Positions 24,558 through 32,789 are shown, counted from the first letter of the stretch. The stretch is 64,000 bases of DNA from Spirillospora albida (GCF_000718255.1 NZ_JOFJ01000002.1:248001-312000), one strand, 5' to 3'. Made by a program: numbers and translations. The notes: generated from the letters alone by a model not told the origin.

Positions 24558-24933
24558 CGATCTTGTCCGCAGCGTGATCCGGTGGGGCCGACGAGAAAGG
24601 GTGGGTTGGATGGCTGGCGATCTCGACCCGTCCCGGACGCGGCGCACCACCGTTCAGCGGGCGCGTCCCACGTCCTCGTGGGGAGACCCGTGGCCGATGG
24701 CGCGTCGGCATACGGTCGGCAAACGAGTGAATCGTCACCCGGAGTTCCACCGCAAGCCCCCGCATTCGGCCCTTCGGCCACCTCCGGCCAAGCGCGTGAG
24801 ACGGAAAAGGAATCCGATGATCTAGTCCGGAAGGCTCCGGACCCGGCAACCCGACGCGTACAGATCGAGCCCCGTGCCTGTGCAGCGGGCGGCTGCATCC
24901 CCGCGGTCATCATCATGGACGAGGGAGGACGGA
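24558..24933 (+). other. 376-base region after the LacI-type promoter with no convincing gene
   Basis: Frames are open here, but their Arg/Pro-rich products look like random GC-rich translation. One small frame, ATG 24610 to TAG 24825 (71 residues, AAAGGG upstream), ends next to a GTCCGG/CCGGAC hairpin (24825-24842) and could be real, though I give it little weight. The region may be a long leader for the LuxR-type gene at 24934, or the remains of a deleted sugar-uptake operon. Confidence 0.4.
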
Positions 24934-25164
24934 GTGGAACAGGCCACACTCGCACGTCGTGGCACCGACGATTATGGGCTGAACGAGGAGGAGATCCGCC
25001 TTCTCGCTCAGATCGCGAGCGGTGTCACCGCCGATGTGGCGGCACGCAAGCTCGAGTTGAGCGCCAGGACCTTGCGGCGCCGGCTGCGGAACATCTGCGA
25101 CCGGCTGGAGGTCAACACCCCTATCGAGGCCGTGGTGTGGGCGGCCCGGAGGCAGCTCATCTGA
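24934..25164 (+). CDS. Orphan LuxR-type helix-turn-helix protein
   Basis: The 76-residue protein is little more than one LuxR/GerE-type DNA-binding domain (LNEEEIRLLAQIASGVTADVAARKLELSARTLRRRLRNICDRLEVNTPIEAVVWAARRQLI). There is no receiver or ligand domain. GTG 24934 follows GAGGGAGGA by 4-5 bases; a further frame back to 24874 is possible but lacks a ribosome-binding site. Such single-domain proteins often act by dimerising with, or competing against, larger LuxR-type regulators. It converges on the NlpC/P60 gene and lies downstream of the LacI-type promoter. Confidence 0.85.
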   Translation: MEQATLARRGTDDYGLNEEEIRLLAQIASGVTADVAARKLELSARTLRRRLRNICDRLEVNTPIEAVVWAARRQLI

Positions 25165-25247
25165 GAGTGATCGACGACCCGTCCGGGGAGGCGGGCGTCA
25201 CCGGAAAAGCAGGCGGCGAACTCACGCGAACTCCGTCCGACCCCGCA

Positions 25248-25298
25248 GCGGCGGCGCCGGCGCCCTGACAGGTAGGTCCCTGCAGGCGGCGCCGCCGC
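25248..25298. terminator. Inverted repeat between convergent genes
   Basis: GCGGCGGCGCC (25248-25258) pairs perfectly with GGCGCCGCCGC (25288-25298). It lies between the ends of the LuxR-type gene and the convergent NlpC/P60 gene and probably stops transcription in both directions. Confidence 0.55.
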
Positions 25299-25317
25299 GG
25301 ACGAGGTTCGCGGTGGG

Positions 25318-26310
25318 TCAGGCGACGCGGACGGCTCCCGCGTAGGGGCGGCCCCCGATGGGGGCGATCTTCACCACATCCCCCGTCTGGGGGGCGTGGA
25401 TCATCTTGCCGTCTCCCACGTACATGCCCATGTGGTGGAGGTCGGAGTAGAAGAAGACCAGGTCGCCGGGCTGGAGCTGACCTCGGGAGATGTGGGTTCC
25501 GGCGTTCCACTGGCTGCCGGTGTAGTGCGGAAGGCTGATGCCGACCTGCTTGTAGGCCCACATCGTGAGGCCCGAGCAGTCGAACGTGGACGGGCCCTCC
25601 GCGCCCCAGACGTAGGGGCGGCCCAGCTTCGTCATGGCGAAGCGGAGCGCCTGGGCGGCCTTCCCCGTGCCGACGACGGGGAGCTTGGCCAGCTGCGAGG
25701 GGTCCTTCTTGACGAGGCGCCCGCGCACCTTCTCGTAGAGCTGCGTGACCTTCTTGCGCTGCGCGTCCAGGTCCGTGCGCAGCTTCTCCACCTGCCGCGC
25801 GCGTTCTTCGGCGGACTTCCGCGCGCGCTGGGCGGCCTGCATGGCCCGCATCAGGCTCTGGACCTGGCTGCTGTCGCGGGTCGCGAAGTAGTGGAGGGTG
25901 GCGGCCTGGTCGAGGACCGCCTGCGGGTCCTTGGAGGCGACGAACGTGATGGCGGGGTCGGAACCGCCCTGCATGTAGGTGGTGGCCGCCACGGTGCCGA
26001 CCTTCTGCCGGATGACCTCGAGGGTCTTCTCCTGGCGCTCGGCGTTGGCGGCGGCGACCTTCGCGGCCCGCTGCGACTGCTGGAACTTCACCCGCAGCCC
26101 GTTGTACTGCTCGGTGAGCTGCTCGAGCTGGTCGGCGAGCTTGGTGGCCTGAGAGCGGAGTTCCTCCGTGGACGGCTCGGGCTCGGCGTGCGCCGTTCCG
26201 GCCGCCGAGGCGAGCGAGAGGGCCAGCGCGCCGGTCAGGCCGATCGCCCGCGCACGGAGACGCCGGGTGCGCGCAGGACGCGAAAGGGATGCAGGCCGGG
26301 ACGGCTCCAC
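25318..26310 (-). CDS. Secreted NlpC/P60 peptidoglycan hydrolase (RipA-like)
   Basis: The 330-residue precursor has an Arg-rich signal peptide cut near AHA-EP (about residue 42). A long coiled-coil domain follows (about 50-205, rich in EQLTEQYNGL, KFQQSQRAAK, RKSAEERARQVEKLRTDLDAQ), then a C-terminal NlpC/P60 domain. The catalytic Cys is in FDCSGLTMWAYKQ and the His in HHMGMYVG; HAPQTGDVV follows. It should cut the D-Glu-DAP bond of peptidoglycan stem peptides outside the membrane, with the coiled coil restraining the enzyme as in RipA. GTG 26310 is preceded by AAAGGAGAGGAG. A cyclic-di-AMP riboswitch lies in its leader. Confidence 0.93.
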   Translation of the reverse strand: MEPSRPASLSRPARTRRLRARAIGLTGALALSLASAAGTAHAEPEPSTEELRSQATKLADQLEQLTEQYNGLRVKFQQSQRAAKVAAANAERQEKTLEVIRQKVGTVAATTYMQGGSDPAITFVASKDPQAVLDQAATLHYFATRDSSQVQSLMRAMQAAQRARKSAEERARQVEKLRTDLDAQRKKVTQLYEKVRGRLVKKDPSQLAKLPVVGTGKAAQALRFAMTKLGRPYVWGAEGPSTFDCSGLTMWAYKQVGISLPHYTGSQWNAGTHISRGQLQPGDLVFFYSDLHHMGMYVGDGKMIHAPQTGDVVKIAPIGGRPYAGAVRVA

Positions 26311-26327
26311 GAACTCTCCTCTCCTTT

Positions 26328-26483
26328 CCGCCTGCCGGGCCGCTGGGGGGCTCGGGCCGAAACAGCCCGTCCGAGGGCGTGCGAGGTCGCCCTCGCACGC
26401 GGCGGGTGGCCCCGTCGAGAGCCTTCAGGGCCCGAGCGCGGATCCGGCTCCCGGGCGCTGGTCGCGGCCCGGGGGTTCGGCGG
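26328..26483 (-). promoter_or_regulatory. ydaO-type cyclic-di-AMP riboswitch in the NlpC/P60 leader
   Basis: Read on the minus strand, the leader contains, in order: P1 strand CCGCC (26483-26479), GCCGAACCCC, AGCCGGATCC, a hairpin GCGTGCGAGG-gcga-CCTCGCACGC (26400-26377), then CGAGCCCCCCAGCGGCCC and CAGGCGG, whose GGCGG (26332-26328) closes P1. This follows the order of the ydaO consensus (GCCGAA, GGAACC, hairpin, CACCCGACAGCUAAC, GGAGGC, AAGGAG) closely. P1 ends 17 bases before the GTG start, so the ribosome-binding site directly abuts the riboswitch. In actinomycetes this class represses cell-wall hydrolase genes when c-di-AMP is high. Confidence 0.8.
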
Positions 26484-26709
26484 TTCGGCCTCCGTACTTC
26501 GGACGGTAGACGTCAGCGCAGGACACTAACGGAACCGTCATTGGATGCCAACCAGAACGTGCGAAAACGCAAGTTGAATCACGCGGACGGCGGGTCTTCA
26601 CATACCGACGGTGCACGTCGGGTCACTATTCGACACAAGGCACGGTCACCATGGGTGCGTGGGCGCCGACTGTTGGTAAACGGCCGTTGTTCGATAATCT
26701 CGCCTGATT

Positions 26710-27231
26710 GTGGAGGTCGTGATCAGGCGTGCTCGTACCGCCGACGTTCAGGAGATCCGCAGGCTGGTCGATCTGTACGCCGGATCGGGACGACGCCTGC
26801 TCAAGAAGAGCGCGGTGACGCTGTACGAGGACGTGCAGGAGTTCTGGGTGGCCGAGGACCTCCAGGACGGGAGTCCGGGGCCGGTCATCGCCTGCGGTGC
26901 GCTCCACGTGATGTGGGAGGACCTCGCCGAAGTCCGCTCGGTCGCCGTCGAGAAGGGCTACGGCGGACGCGGCATAGGGCACCGCATCGTCTCGCGGCTC
27001 CTGGAGACCGCGCGGGAACTCGGCGTCCGGCGGGTGTTCTGCCTTACCTTCGAGGTGGACTTCTTCTCGCGCCACGGCTTCACGCCGATCCTCGGCACGC
27101 CTGTGGCGCCCGAGGTGTACGAGGAGCTCCTGCGCTCCTACGACGAAGGCGTGGCAGAGTTCCTGGACCTGGACCGGGTCAAGCCGAATACGTTGGGCAA
27201 CACCCGGATGCTGCTTCGCCTGGAGGATTGA
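26710..27231 (+). CDS. argA: GNAT N-acetyltransferase, short N-acetylglutamate synthase type (ArgA)
   Basis: The 173-residue GNAT protein has IRRARTADVQEIRRLVDLYA, LLKKSAVTLYEDVQEFWVAED, GALHVMWEDLAEVRSVAV and the acetyl-CoA loop GYGGRGIGHRIV, followed by FEVDFFSRHGF. This pattern and length match the short, kinase-free N-acetylglutamate synthases of actinobacteria (as in Mycobacterium Rv2747), which start arginine synthesis. GTG 26710 follows TAATCT (26695-26700) by 9 bases, so the leader is at most a few bases long. Two RDD membrane genes follow; the first starts 5 bases after the stop. Confidence 0.88.
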   Translation: MEVVIRRARTADVQEIRRLVDLYAGSGRRLLKKSAVTLYEDVQEFWVAEDLQDGSPGPVIACGALHVMWEDLAEVRSVAVEKGYGGRGIGHRIVSRLLETARELGVRRVFCLTFEVDFFSRHGFTPILGTPVAPEVYEELLRSYDEGVAEFLDLDRVKPNTLGNTRMLLRLED

Positions 27232-27235
27232 CCCG

Positions 27236-27991
27236 ATGAGCGATTCCCACCGCGGCCGGCCCTACCAGCCGTCCCAGGGCCAGGGATCCTATGGCCCGCC
27301 GCCCCCCTACCAGGGCCCCCAATGGCAGCCGCAGCCTCAGGCGGACCGCTGGCAGCAGGCGCCGCAGCAGCAGTGGCAGGAGCCCTCGCACGAACACCAT
27401 GGAGGGCACTACGACGACGGCGACGCCGCCGGCCTGCCCCTCGCCCCCATCCTGCGGCGCGCGGGCGCGCGCCTCATCGACAACATCCTGGTGGCCGTCT
27501 TCGGCTTCGCGCTGATCCTGCCGGTCACGATCGGCGTGATGGGGCTGGGCAAGCCCGGTACCAAGACCGAGGACGAGGGCGGCATCTGGAACTGGCCGAT
27601 CATCTTCACGCTCTTCTGCGTGCTGTCGGTCCTGCCGTTCATCTACGAGGCCGTGCAACTGTCCATGTGGGGCCGGACGCTGGGCAAGCGCCTCCTCGGC
27701 CTCGGCGTCGTCCAGGCGCGTCCCGCGGGCGAGGCGCTGACCACGACGCAGGGCGTGTGGCGCGCGGGCATCACGCACGTCGGATACCAGCTGGGCGTCT
27801 TCTTCTTCCTCGTCCTCGCGGTCATGGTGTGGGACTACGCCGCCTACGGGATGCTCCTGGTCTGGGCGGGCGCCCTGATGGCGTACCTGTGGGCGATCTG
27901 GGACCAGCCGCTCCACCAGGCGCTGCACGACCGCTTCGCCGGGACGCTCGTCATCGACGAGCGCGTTCCGCACGACGAGTACGCGGAGTAA
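27236..27991 (+). CDS. RDD family membrane protein
   Basis: The 251-residue protein has a 60-residue N-terminus rich in Pro, Gln and Tyr (PPPYQGPQWQPQPQ), then the RDD domain: RRAGARLIDNILVAVFGFALILP, IYEAVQLSMWGRTLGKRLLGL, and two further helices ending in HQALHDRFAGTLVI. RDD proteins are small membrane proteins thought to be transporters or ion antiporters; direct evidence exists for only a few. It lies 4 bases behind argA and 7 bases before a second RDD gene, so the three are probably one operon. Confidence 0.88.
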   Translation: MSDSHRGRPYQPSQGQGSYGPPPPYQGPQWQPQPQADRWQQAPQQQWQEPSHEHHGGHYDDGDAAGLPLAPILRRAGARLIDNILVAVFGFALILPVTIGVMGLGKPGTKTEDEGGIWNWPIIFTLFCVLSVLPFIYEAVQLSMWGRTLGKRLLGLGVVQARPAGEALTTTQGVWRAGITHVGYQLGVFFFLVLAVMVWDYAAYGMLLVWAGALMAYLWAIWDQPLHQALHDRFAGTLVIDERVPHDEYAE

Positions 27992-27998
27992 GGCGGCG

Positions 27999-28541
27999 AT
28001 GACGGCATCGCGACCGGCGCACAGTGCGGATGAGCCGGGGGAGGCGGAGCCGTCCGAAGGCGCCGGCCTCACAGGTCTGCCCCTGGCGGAGCCGGGGCAG
28101 CGCCTCCTGGCGCGCATCGTCGACACCCTCATCGTCGGCATTCCGGTCATCGTCGTGGTGCGCGAGCTGGTGACGGGCCATCGGGTCGACCTGGTGGCCC
28201 CTCCCGCCGTCGCCGGATGCTTCTTCGTCTACGAGGTGGTCCAGCTCGCCCTCTGGGGCCGGACGCTCGGCAAGCGCTTCGCCGGAATCGAGGTCGTCCC
28301 CGATCCGGACGGCCCGGCGGCGGCCGACCGCCTGCGTCTTCCGCGTGCCCTTCTTCGGGCCGCGGTCTACGCGCTGCCGATCGCGGCGCGCCCCGTCCCG
28401 GTGCTCGGGCTGCTGGCGGGGATCTTCTGGGTGGCCGACGCGGGCCTGCTGTACGAGGGCGAGCGGCGCCAGGCGCTCCACGACAGGCTGGCGCGCACGC
28501 TGGTGGTGAGACGTCCGGCGGACGCCTCAGCCGCGCCCTGA
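27999..28541 (+). CDS. RDD family membrane protein, second copy
   Basis: The 180-residue protein shares the RDD layout of the preceding one: ARIVDTLIVGIPVIVVV, FFVYEVVQLALWGRTLGKRFAGIEV, a third hydrophobic segment, and RRQALHDRLARTLVV. It lacks the Gln/Pro-rich N-terminus. The tandem pair probably arose by duplication and may form a heteromer. The ligand is unknown. Confidence 0.87.
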   Translation: MTASRPAHSADEPGEAEPSEGAGLTGLPLAEPGQRLLARIVDTLIVGIPVIVVVRELVTGHRVDLVAPPAVAGCFFVYEVVQLALWGRTLGKRFAGIEVVPDPDGPAAADRLRLPRALLRAAVYALPIAARPVPVLGLLAGIFWVADAGLLYEGERRQALHDRLARTLVVRRPADASAAP

Positions 28542-29364
28542 GAGCCTCTGGGGACCCGCGGGCAGCGTCCCGCGCCGCCGTACATCCCGCGCGCCGTCGT
28601 GTGCTCTATGCGCGCCGCCTGCCCTCATCACCCGATGCGCCCCTGCCGGAAAACGAACCCCCTAAGCCATGGAATCCCGCGTAAGGGGGAATCGCGGCTT
28701 TTGCGGGGTGACCGAAGTGTCCGGTGAGACGGGCGGAGCCCGGCGGTCCGGCCGGGGCCGCCTCGCCGCGAAAGAGGCGCCGGACGCCTCGAACCCGTCG
28801 TTCTCCGGACGAATGCGGTCTCGTTCCGGTCGCGGTCGGGAAACGGGACGGATGGGGTCCGCGCCGGATGCGCCCTCCGCTTTGGGATAGCGGGCGGGGA
28901 GTCGGCCACCGGCAACAGATTTCCATCCGGGCGGGCGCGTCGTTATCCCTCGACATCCGTCCCGGGCGCGGTGCCGCAACCCCCTGTCCCGCAGGGCTTC
29001 CGGAGTCCTGCGCATTCCCGGAGCCTCCCGGTTAGTGCGGTTACGGTGGGAGGTAAATCACCGACCCGGCGGCGGTGACACCGGCCCGGTTAAGGTCAGC
29101 GGGCCGCCTATTCAGGCTCGCCGGTCCCCGAGGAGAAAACCGGGCCGGAGCGCACACTCGCACGAACCGCGCTGCGACTCCCCTGGTCAGAGCGCCGGAC
29201 GGAGAGCCCGGTCACGCCCTAATCCCGGGCCCGGCCCGTCCGGACGCGCAATTCCGGGCCGCCCGGCGACGCCACGGGGGCCGGCTCTCCGGCGGGCTTC
29301 CTTCCAGGAGCGGTGATTACGAAGGGTTACCGTCCGGGAAGGAAACTGGCACGGCGGTGCTGAA
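28542..29364. other. 820-base gene-free stretch upstream of lsr2
   Basis: No frame here has a recognisable protein or a good ribosome-binding site. Base composition is more mixed than in the flanking genes. A weak hairpin CCGCG/CGCGG (28677-28697) followed by CTTTT could end the RDD operon. The rest is long for this genome and may hold regulatory sites or a small RNA, but I see no known RNA fold. Confidence 0.5.
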
Positions 29365-29392
29365 TTGTCATCGGGCGACTTCCGGGTATACC
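29365..29392 (+). promoter_or_regulatory. Promoter of lsr2
   Basis: TTGTCA (29365-29370) and TATACC (29387-29392) are separated by 16 bp, a good vegetative promoter about 45 bases upstream of the lsr2 ATG. Confidence 0.6.
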
Positions 29393-29437
29393 TTTGGCGA
29401 GCGAATGCAGTTTGCTCCAGCCGAAAGGTCTGTCCCC

Positions 29438-29761
29438 ATGGCACAGAAGGTTCAGGTGCTTCTCGTCGACGACCTCGACGGTGGCGAGGCGGACGAGACC
29501 GTAGCGTTCTCGATCGACGGCGCCTCCTACGAGATCGACCTCAGTGGCGCCAACGCAAAGAAGCTGCGGGATTCTCTGCAGCCGTTCGTGGAGAAGTCGC
29601 GTAAGGCGGGCACCGGTGTGCGGCGGCGTCGCCAGCGCGGCGCGTCCAGCCGCGAGCGCAGTGCCGAGATCCGCGCCTGGGCCAAGAACAATGGCATCAA
29701 GGTCAATGAGCGCGGCAGGATCCCGGCCACGGTCATCGAGCAGTTCGAGGCGGCCCACTGA
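29438..29761 (+). CDS. lsr2: Nucleoid-associated protein Lsr2
   Basis: Lsr2 coats AT-rich, often foreign, DNA and silences it, the actinobacterial counterpart of H-NS. The 107-residue protein has the N-terminal dimer/oligomer domain (QKVQVLLVDDLDGGEADETVAFSIDG) and a C-terminal DNA-binding domain (SAEIRAWAKNNGIKVNERGRIPATVIEQF) with the RGR minor-groove hook. ATG 29438 matches the invariant MAQKVQV start of the family. It is monocistronic: its own promoter lies upstream and a strong terminator downstream. Confidence 0.97.
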   Translation: MAQKVQVLLVDDLDGGEADETVAFSIDGASYEIDLSGANAKKLRDSLQPFVEKSRKAGTGVRRRRQRGASSRERSAEIRAWAKNNGIKVNERGRIPATVIEQFEAAH

Positions 29762-29777
29762 CCCGCCCGCCGTCCGG

Positions 29778-29806
29778 CGGCCCGTCTCCGTTCGGGAGGC
29801 GGGCCG
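29778..29806 (+). terminator. Terminator after lsr2
   Basis: CGGCCCGTCTCC (29778-29789) pairs with GGAGGCGGGCCG (29795-29806) over 12 bp with one G-U pair; the loop is 5 bases. A TTCGCTT follows. Confidence 0.7.
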
Positions 29807-29819
29807 TTCGCTTGTGGCG
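29806..29819 (+). promoter_or_regulatory. ClgR-type operator, distal copy
   Basis: GTTCGC-TTGTG-GCG matches the GTTCGC-N5-GCG operator that, from memory, ClgR recognises before clp genes in Streptomyces. It is part of a 23-base direct repeat (29804-29826) that recurs at 29939-29961 with two mismatches. It touches the end of the lsr2 terminator and lies 309 bases before clpC. Confidence 0.6.
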
Positions 29820-29940
29820 TAGCAGGCGGACGTTTTACCGGCCCGGCGGTGAGTTCCCGATTCTCGCGGCAAGGTGGAACGGGAGGCGGCGGGAGCGGAT
29901 CTCGCCGGATGGCGACCCGGACGACCTGCGGAAAGCCCCC

Positions 29941-29954
29941 GTTCGCTTGGGGCG
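29941..29954 (+). promoter_or_regulatory. ClgR-type operator, proximal copy
   Basis: GTTCGC-TTGGG-GCG is the second copy of the operator, 135 bases after the first and 174 bases before the clpC start. Two matching copies upstream of a known ClgR target make the assignment likely. The rest of the 29820-30127 gap holds no gene; a TAGCAT at 30062-30067 could be a -10 box. Confidence 0.65.
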
Positions 29955-30127
29955 TAGCGGGAACATGGCGCATCGCCGCGGTAGTTGGATGAGACTGAAC
30001 AGCGCTTAGCTGGGGAACGTCTCCTGGTGGGAGTGCACCGGGCGGCCTCCTCGGGGCGGGCTAGCATGCGGAAGGACAGTTCCGGACGTTCCGGACTCTG
30101 CCCAACCGCTCTGTGAGGAGCGACGAG

Positions 30128-32656
30128 ATGTTCGAAAGGTTCACCGACCGCGCGCGGCGGGTTGTCGTCCTGGCTCAGGAAGAGGCCAGGATGCTCAACC
30201 ACAACTACATCGGCACCGAGCACATCCTCCTGGGTCTGATCCACGAGGGCGAGGGTGTCGCGGCCAAGGCATTGGAGAGCCTGGGGATCAGTCTTGAGGC
30301 GGTGCGCCAGCAGGTCGAGGAGATCATCGGCCAGGGCCAGCAGGCGCCGTCGGGCCACATCCCGTTCACTCCCCGTGCCAAGAAGGTCCTCGAGCTTTCC
30401 CTGCGCGAGGCGCTCCAGCTGGGCCACAACTACATCGGCACCGAGCACATCCTCCTGGGGTTGATCCGCGAGGGCGAGGGCGTCGCCGCCCAGGTCCTGG
30501 TGAAACTCGGCGCGGATCTGAACCGCGTGCGCCAGCAGGTGATCCAGCTTCTGCACGGTTACCAGGGCAAGGAGCCGGCCGCCTCCGGCGGCCCCGCGGA
30601 GGCCGCGCCCTCCACGTCGCTCGTCCTGGACCAGTTCGGCCGGAACCTCACGCAGGCCGCCCGGGAGGGCAAGCTCGACCCGGTCATCGGCCGGGACAAG
30701 GAGATCGAGCGGGTCATGCAGGTGCTGTCCCGCCGCACCAAGAACAACCCGGTGCTGGTGGGCGAGCCCGGCGTCGGCAAGACCGCCGTCGTCGAGGGCC
30801 TGGCCCAGAAGATCGTCAAGGGCGAGGTGCCCGAGACGCTCAAGGACAAGCACCTCTACACGCTGGACCTCGGCGCCCTGGTGGCCGGTTCGCGCTACCG
30901 CGGCGACTTCGAGGAGCGCCTGAAGAAGGTGCTGAAGGAGATCCGCACCCGGGGCGACATCATCCTGTTCATCGACGAGCTGCACACGCTCGTCGGCGCG
31001 GGCGCCGCCGAGGGCGCGATCGACGCCGCCTCGATCCTCAAGCCGATGCTGGCGCGCGGGGAGCTCCAGACGATCGGCGCGACGACGCTGGACGAGTACC
31101 GCAAGCACCTGGAGAAGGACGCCGCGCTGGAGCGCCGCTTCCAGCCGATCCAGGTCGCGGAGCCGTCGCTGTCGCACACCATCGAGATCCTCAAGGGCCT
31201 GCGGGACCGCTACGAGGCGCACCACCGCGTGTCGATCACCGACAGCGCGCTGGTGGCGGCCGCGCAGCTCGCCGACCGCTACATCAGCGACCGGTTCCTG
31301 CCGGACAAGGCGATCGACCTCATCGACGAGGCCGGCTCGCGGATGCGGATCCGCCGCATGACCGCGCCGCCGGACCTGCGCGAGTACGACGAGAAGATCG
31401 CGGACGTCCGGCGCGAGAAGGAATCGGCGATCGACGCCCAGGACTTCGAGAAGGCCGCGGCGCTGCGGGACTCCGAGAAGCAGCTGCTCGGCCAGAAGGC
31501 CCAGCGGGAGAAGGAGTGGAAAGCCGGCGACATGGACGTCGTGGCCGAGGTCACCGACGAGCTCATCGCCGAGGTCCTCGCCACCGCCACCGGCATCCCG
31601 GTCTTCAAGCTGACGGAGGAGGAGTCCAGCCGCCTCCTGCGCATGGAGGACGAGCTCCACAAGCGGGTCATCGGCCAGGAGGACGCCATCAGGGCGCTGT
31701 CCCAGTCGATCCGCCGTACCCGTGCCGGCCTGAAGGACCCCAAGCGTCCGGGCGGCTCGTTCATCTTCGCCGGTCCTTCCGGCGTCGGTAAGACGGAGCT
31801 GTCCAAGACGCTCGCGGAGTTCCTGTTCGGCGACGAGGACGCGCTGATCCAGCTCGACATGTCCGAGTTCATGGAGAAGCACACCGTCTCGCGGCTGTTC
31901 GGCTCCCCGCCCGGCTACGTCGGGTACGAGGAGGGCGGCCAGCTGACGGAGAAGGTCCGCCGCAAGCCGTTCTCGGTCGTCCTGTTCGACGAGATCGAGA
32001 AGGCCCACCCGGACATCTTCAACTCGCTGCTCCAGATCCTGGAGGACGGTCGCCTGACCGACGCCCAGGGCCGTGTCGTGGACTTCAAGAACACCGTCAT
32101 CATCATGACGACGAACCTGGGGTCCAAGGACATCTCCAAGGGCGTCTCGATGGGCTTCGCCCGCCAGAACGACGACCAGGGCACCTACGAGCGGATGAAG
32201 GCGAAGGTGTCGGAGGAGCTCAAGCAGCACTTCCGCCCCGAGTTCCTCAACCGCGTCGACGACACGGTCGTGTTCCACCAGCTCACCCCGAAGGAGATCA
32301 TCCAGATCGTGGATCTGATGATCGCCAAGGTGGACGAGCGGCTCCGCGACCGCGACATGGGCCTGGAGCTGCGCCAGGAGGCCAAGGACCTGCTCGCCGA
32401 GCGCGGCTACGACCCGGTCCTCGGCGCCCGTCCGCTGCGCCGGACGATCCAGCGGGAGATCGAGGACAACCTGTCCGAGAAGATCCTCTACAGCGAGCTC
32501 AAGGCCGGCCAGATCGTCATCGTCGGCGTCGAGGGCACCGGCGAGGAGGCCAAGTTCACGTTCAAGGGCGTGCCGAAGCCGTCCTCGGTGCCGGACGCCC
32601 CGCCGATGGAGGGCGCGGTGAACTTCAACAAGGACGCGAGGTCGGCCGAAGGCTGA
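30128..32656 (+). CDS. clpC: ATP-dependent Clp protease ATP-binding subunit ClpC
   Basis: ClpC is the essential AAA+ unfoldase that feeds proteins to ClpP1P2 in actinobacteria. The 842-residue protein has two N-terminal Clp_N repeats (each with NYIGTEHILLGLI.EGEGVAA), AAA-1 with Walker A GEPGVGKT at 212-219, a coiled middle domain with a UVR segment (DAQDFEKAAALRDSEKQLL), AAA-2 with GPSGVGKT at 549-556, and a C-terminal D2-small domain. ATG 30128 has GAGGAG 7 bases upstream. It is flanked by ClgR-type operators upstream and a terminator downstream. Confidence 0.97.
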   Translation: MFERFTDRARRVVVLAQEEARMLNHNYIGTEHILLGLIHEGEGVAAKALESLGISLEAVRQQVEEIIGQGQQAPSGHIPFTPRAKKVLELSLREALQLGHNYIGTEHILLGLIREGEGVAAQVLVKLGADLNRVRQQVIQLLHGYQGKEPAASGGPAEAAPSTSLVLDQFGRNLTQAAREGKLDPVIGRDKEIERVMQVLSRRTKNNPVLVGEPGVGKTAVVEGLAQKIVKGEVPETLKDKHLYTLDLGALVAGSRYRGDFEERLKKVLKEIRTRGDIILFIDELHTLVGAGAAEGAIDAASILKPMLARGELQTIGATTLDEYRKHLEKDAALERRFQPIQVAEPSLSHTIEILKGLRDRYEAHHRVSITDSALVAAAQLADRYISDRFLPDKAIDLIDEAGSRMRIRRMTAPPDLREYDEKIADVRREKESAIDAQDFEKAAALRDSEKQLLGQKAQREKEWKAGDMDVVAEVTDELIAEVLATATGIPVFKLTEEESSRLLRMEDELHKRVIGQEDAIRALSQSIRRTRAGLKDPKRPGGSFIFAGPSGVGKTELSKTLAEFLFGDEDALIQLDMSEFMEKHTVSRLFGSPPGYVGYEEGGQLTEKVRRKPFSVVLFDEIEKAHPDIFNSLLQILEDGRLTDAQGRVVDFKNTVIIMTTNLGSKDISKGVSMGFARQNDDQGTYERMKAKVSEELKQHFRPEFLNRVDDTVVFHQLTPKEIIQIVDLMIAKVDERLRDRDMGLELRQEAKDLLAERGYDPVLGARPLRRTIQREIEDNLSEKILYSELKAGQIVIVGVEGTGEEAKFTFKGVPKPSSVPDAPPMEGAVNFNKDARSAEG

Positions 32657-32671
32657 TCTGAACGGCGATAT

Positions 32672-32701
32672 GGCCCGTACCGGTTCCGGCCGGTGCGGGC
32701 C
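32672..32701 (+). terminator. Terminator after clpC
   Basis: GGCCCGTACCGG (32672-32683) pairs with CCGGTGCGGGCC (32690-32701) over 12 bp with one G-U pair and a 6-base loop, 16 bases after the clpC stop. Confidence 0.75.
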
Positions 32702-32789
32702 TTCGCGTTGCGCGCCGTCCCTCGTGTGCGGCTTCCGGCTGCCGATGGTCCCGATGAGGATCCGCGGTTCCGGACGTGCAGGGAGTGGC

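Noticed and set aside
24610..24825. 71-residue small gene after the LacI-type promoter
   Set aside because: A plausible ribosome-binding site and hairpin exist, but the Arg/Pro-rich product has no family resemblance; kept only as a possibility in the region entry.
23357..24955. 532-residue version of the LacI protein
   Set aside because: The N-terminal 192 residues read through the divergent promoter and operator; the true start is the TTG before the helix-turn-helix.
29035..29316. Small open frame upstream of lsr2
   Set aside because: No ribosome-binding site, no similarity that I recognise and ordinary composition for noncoding GC-rich DNA.
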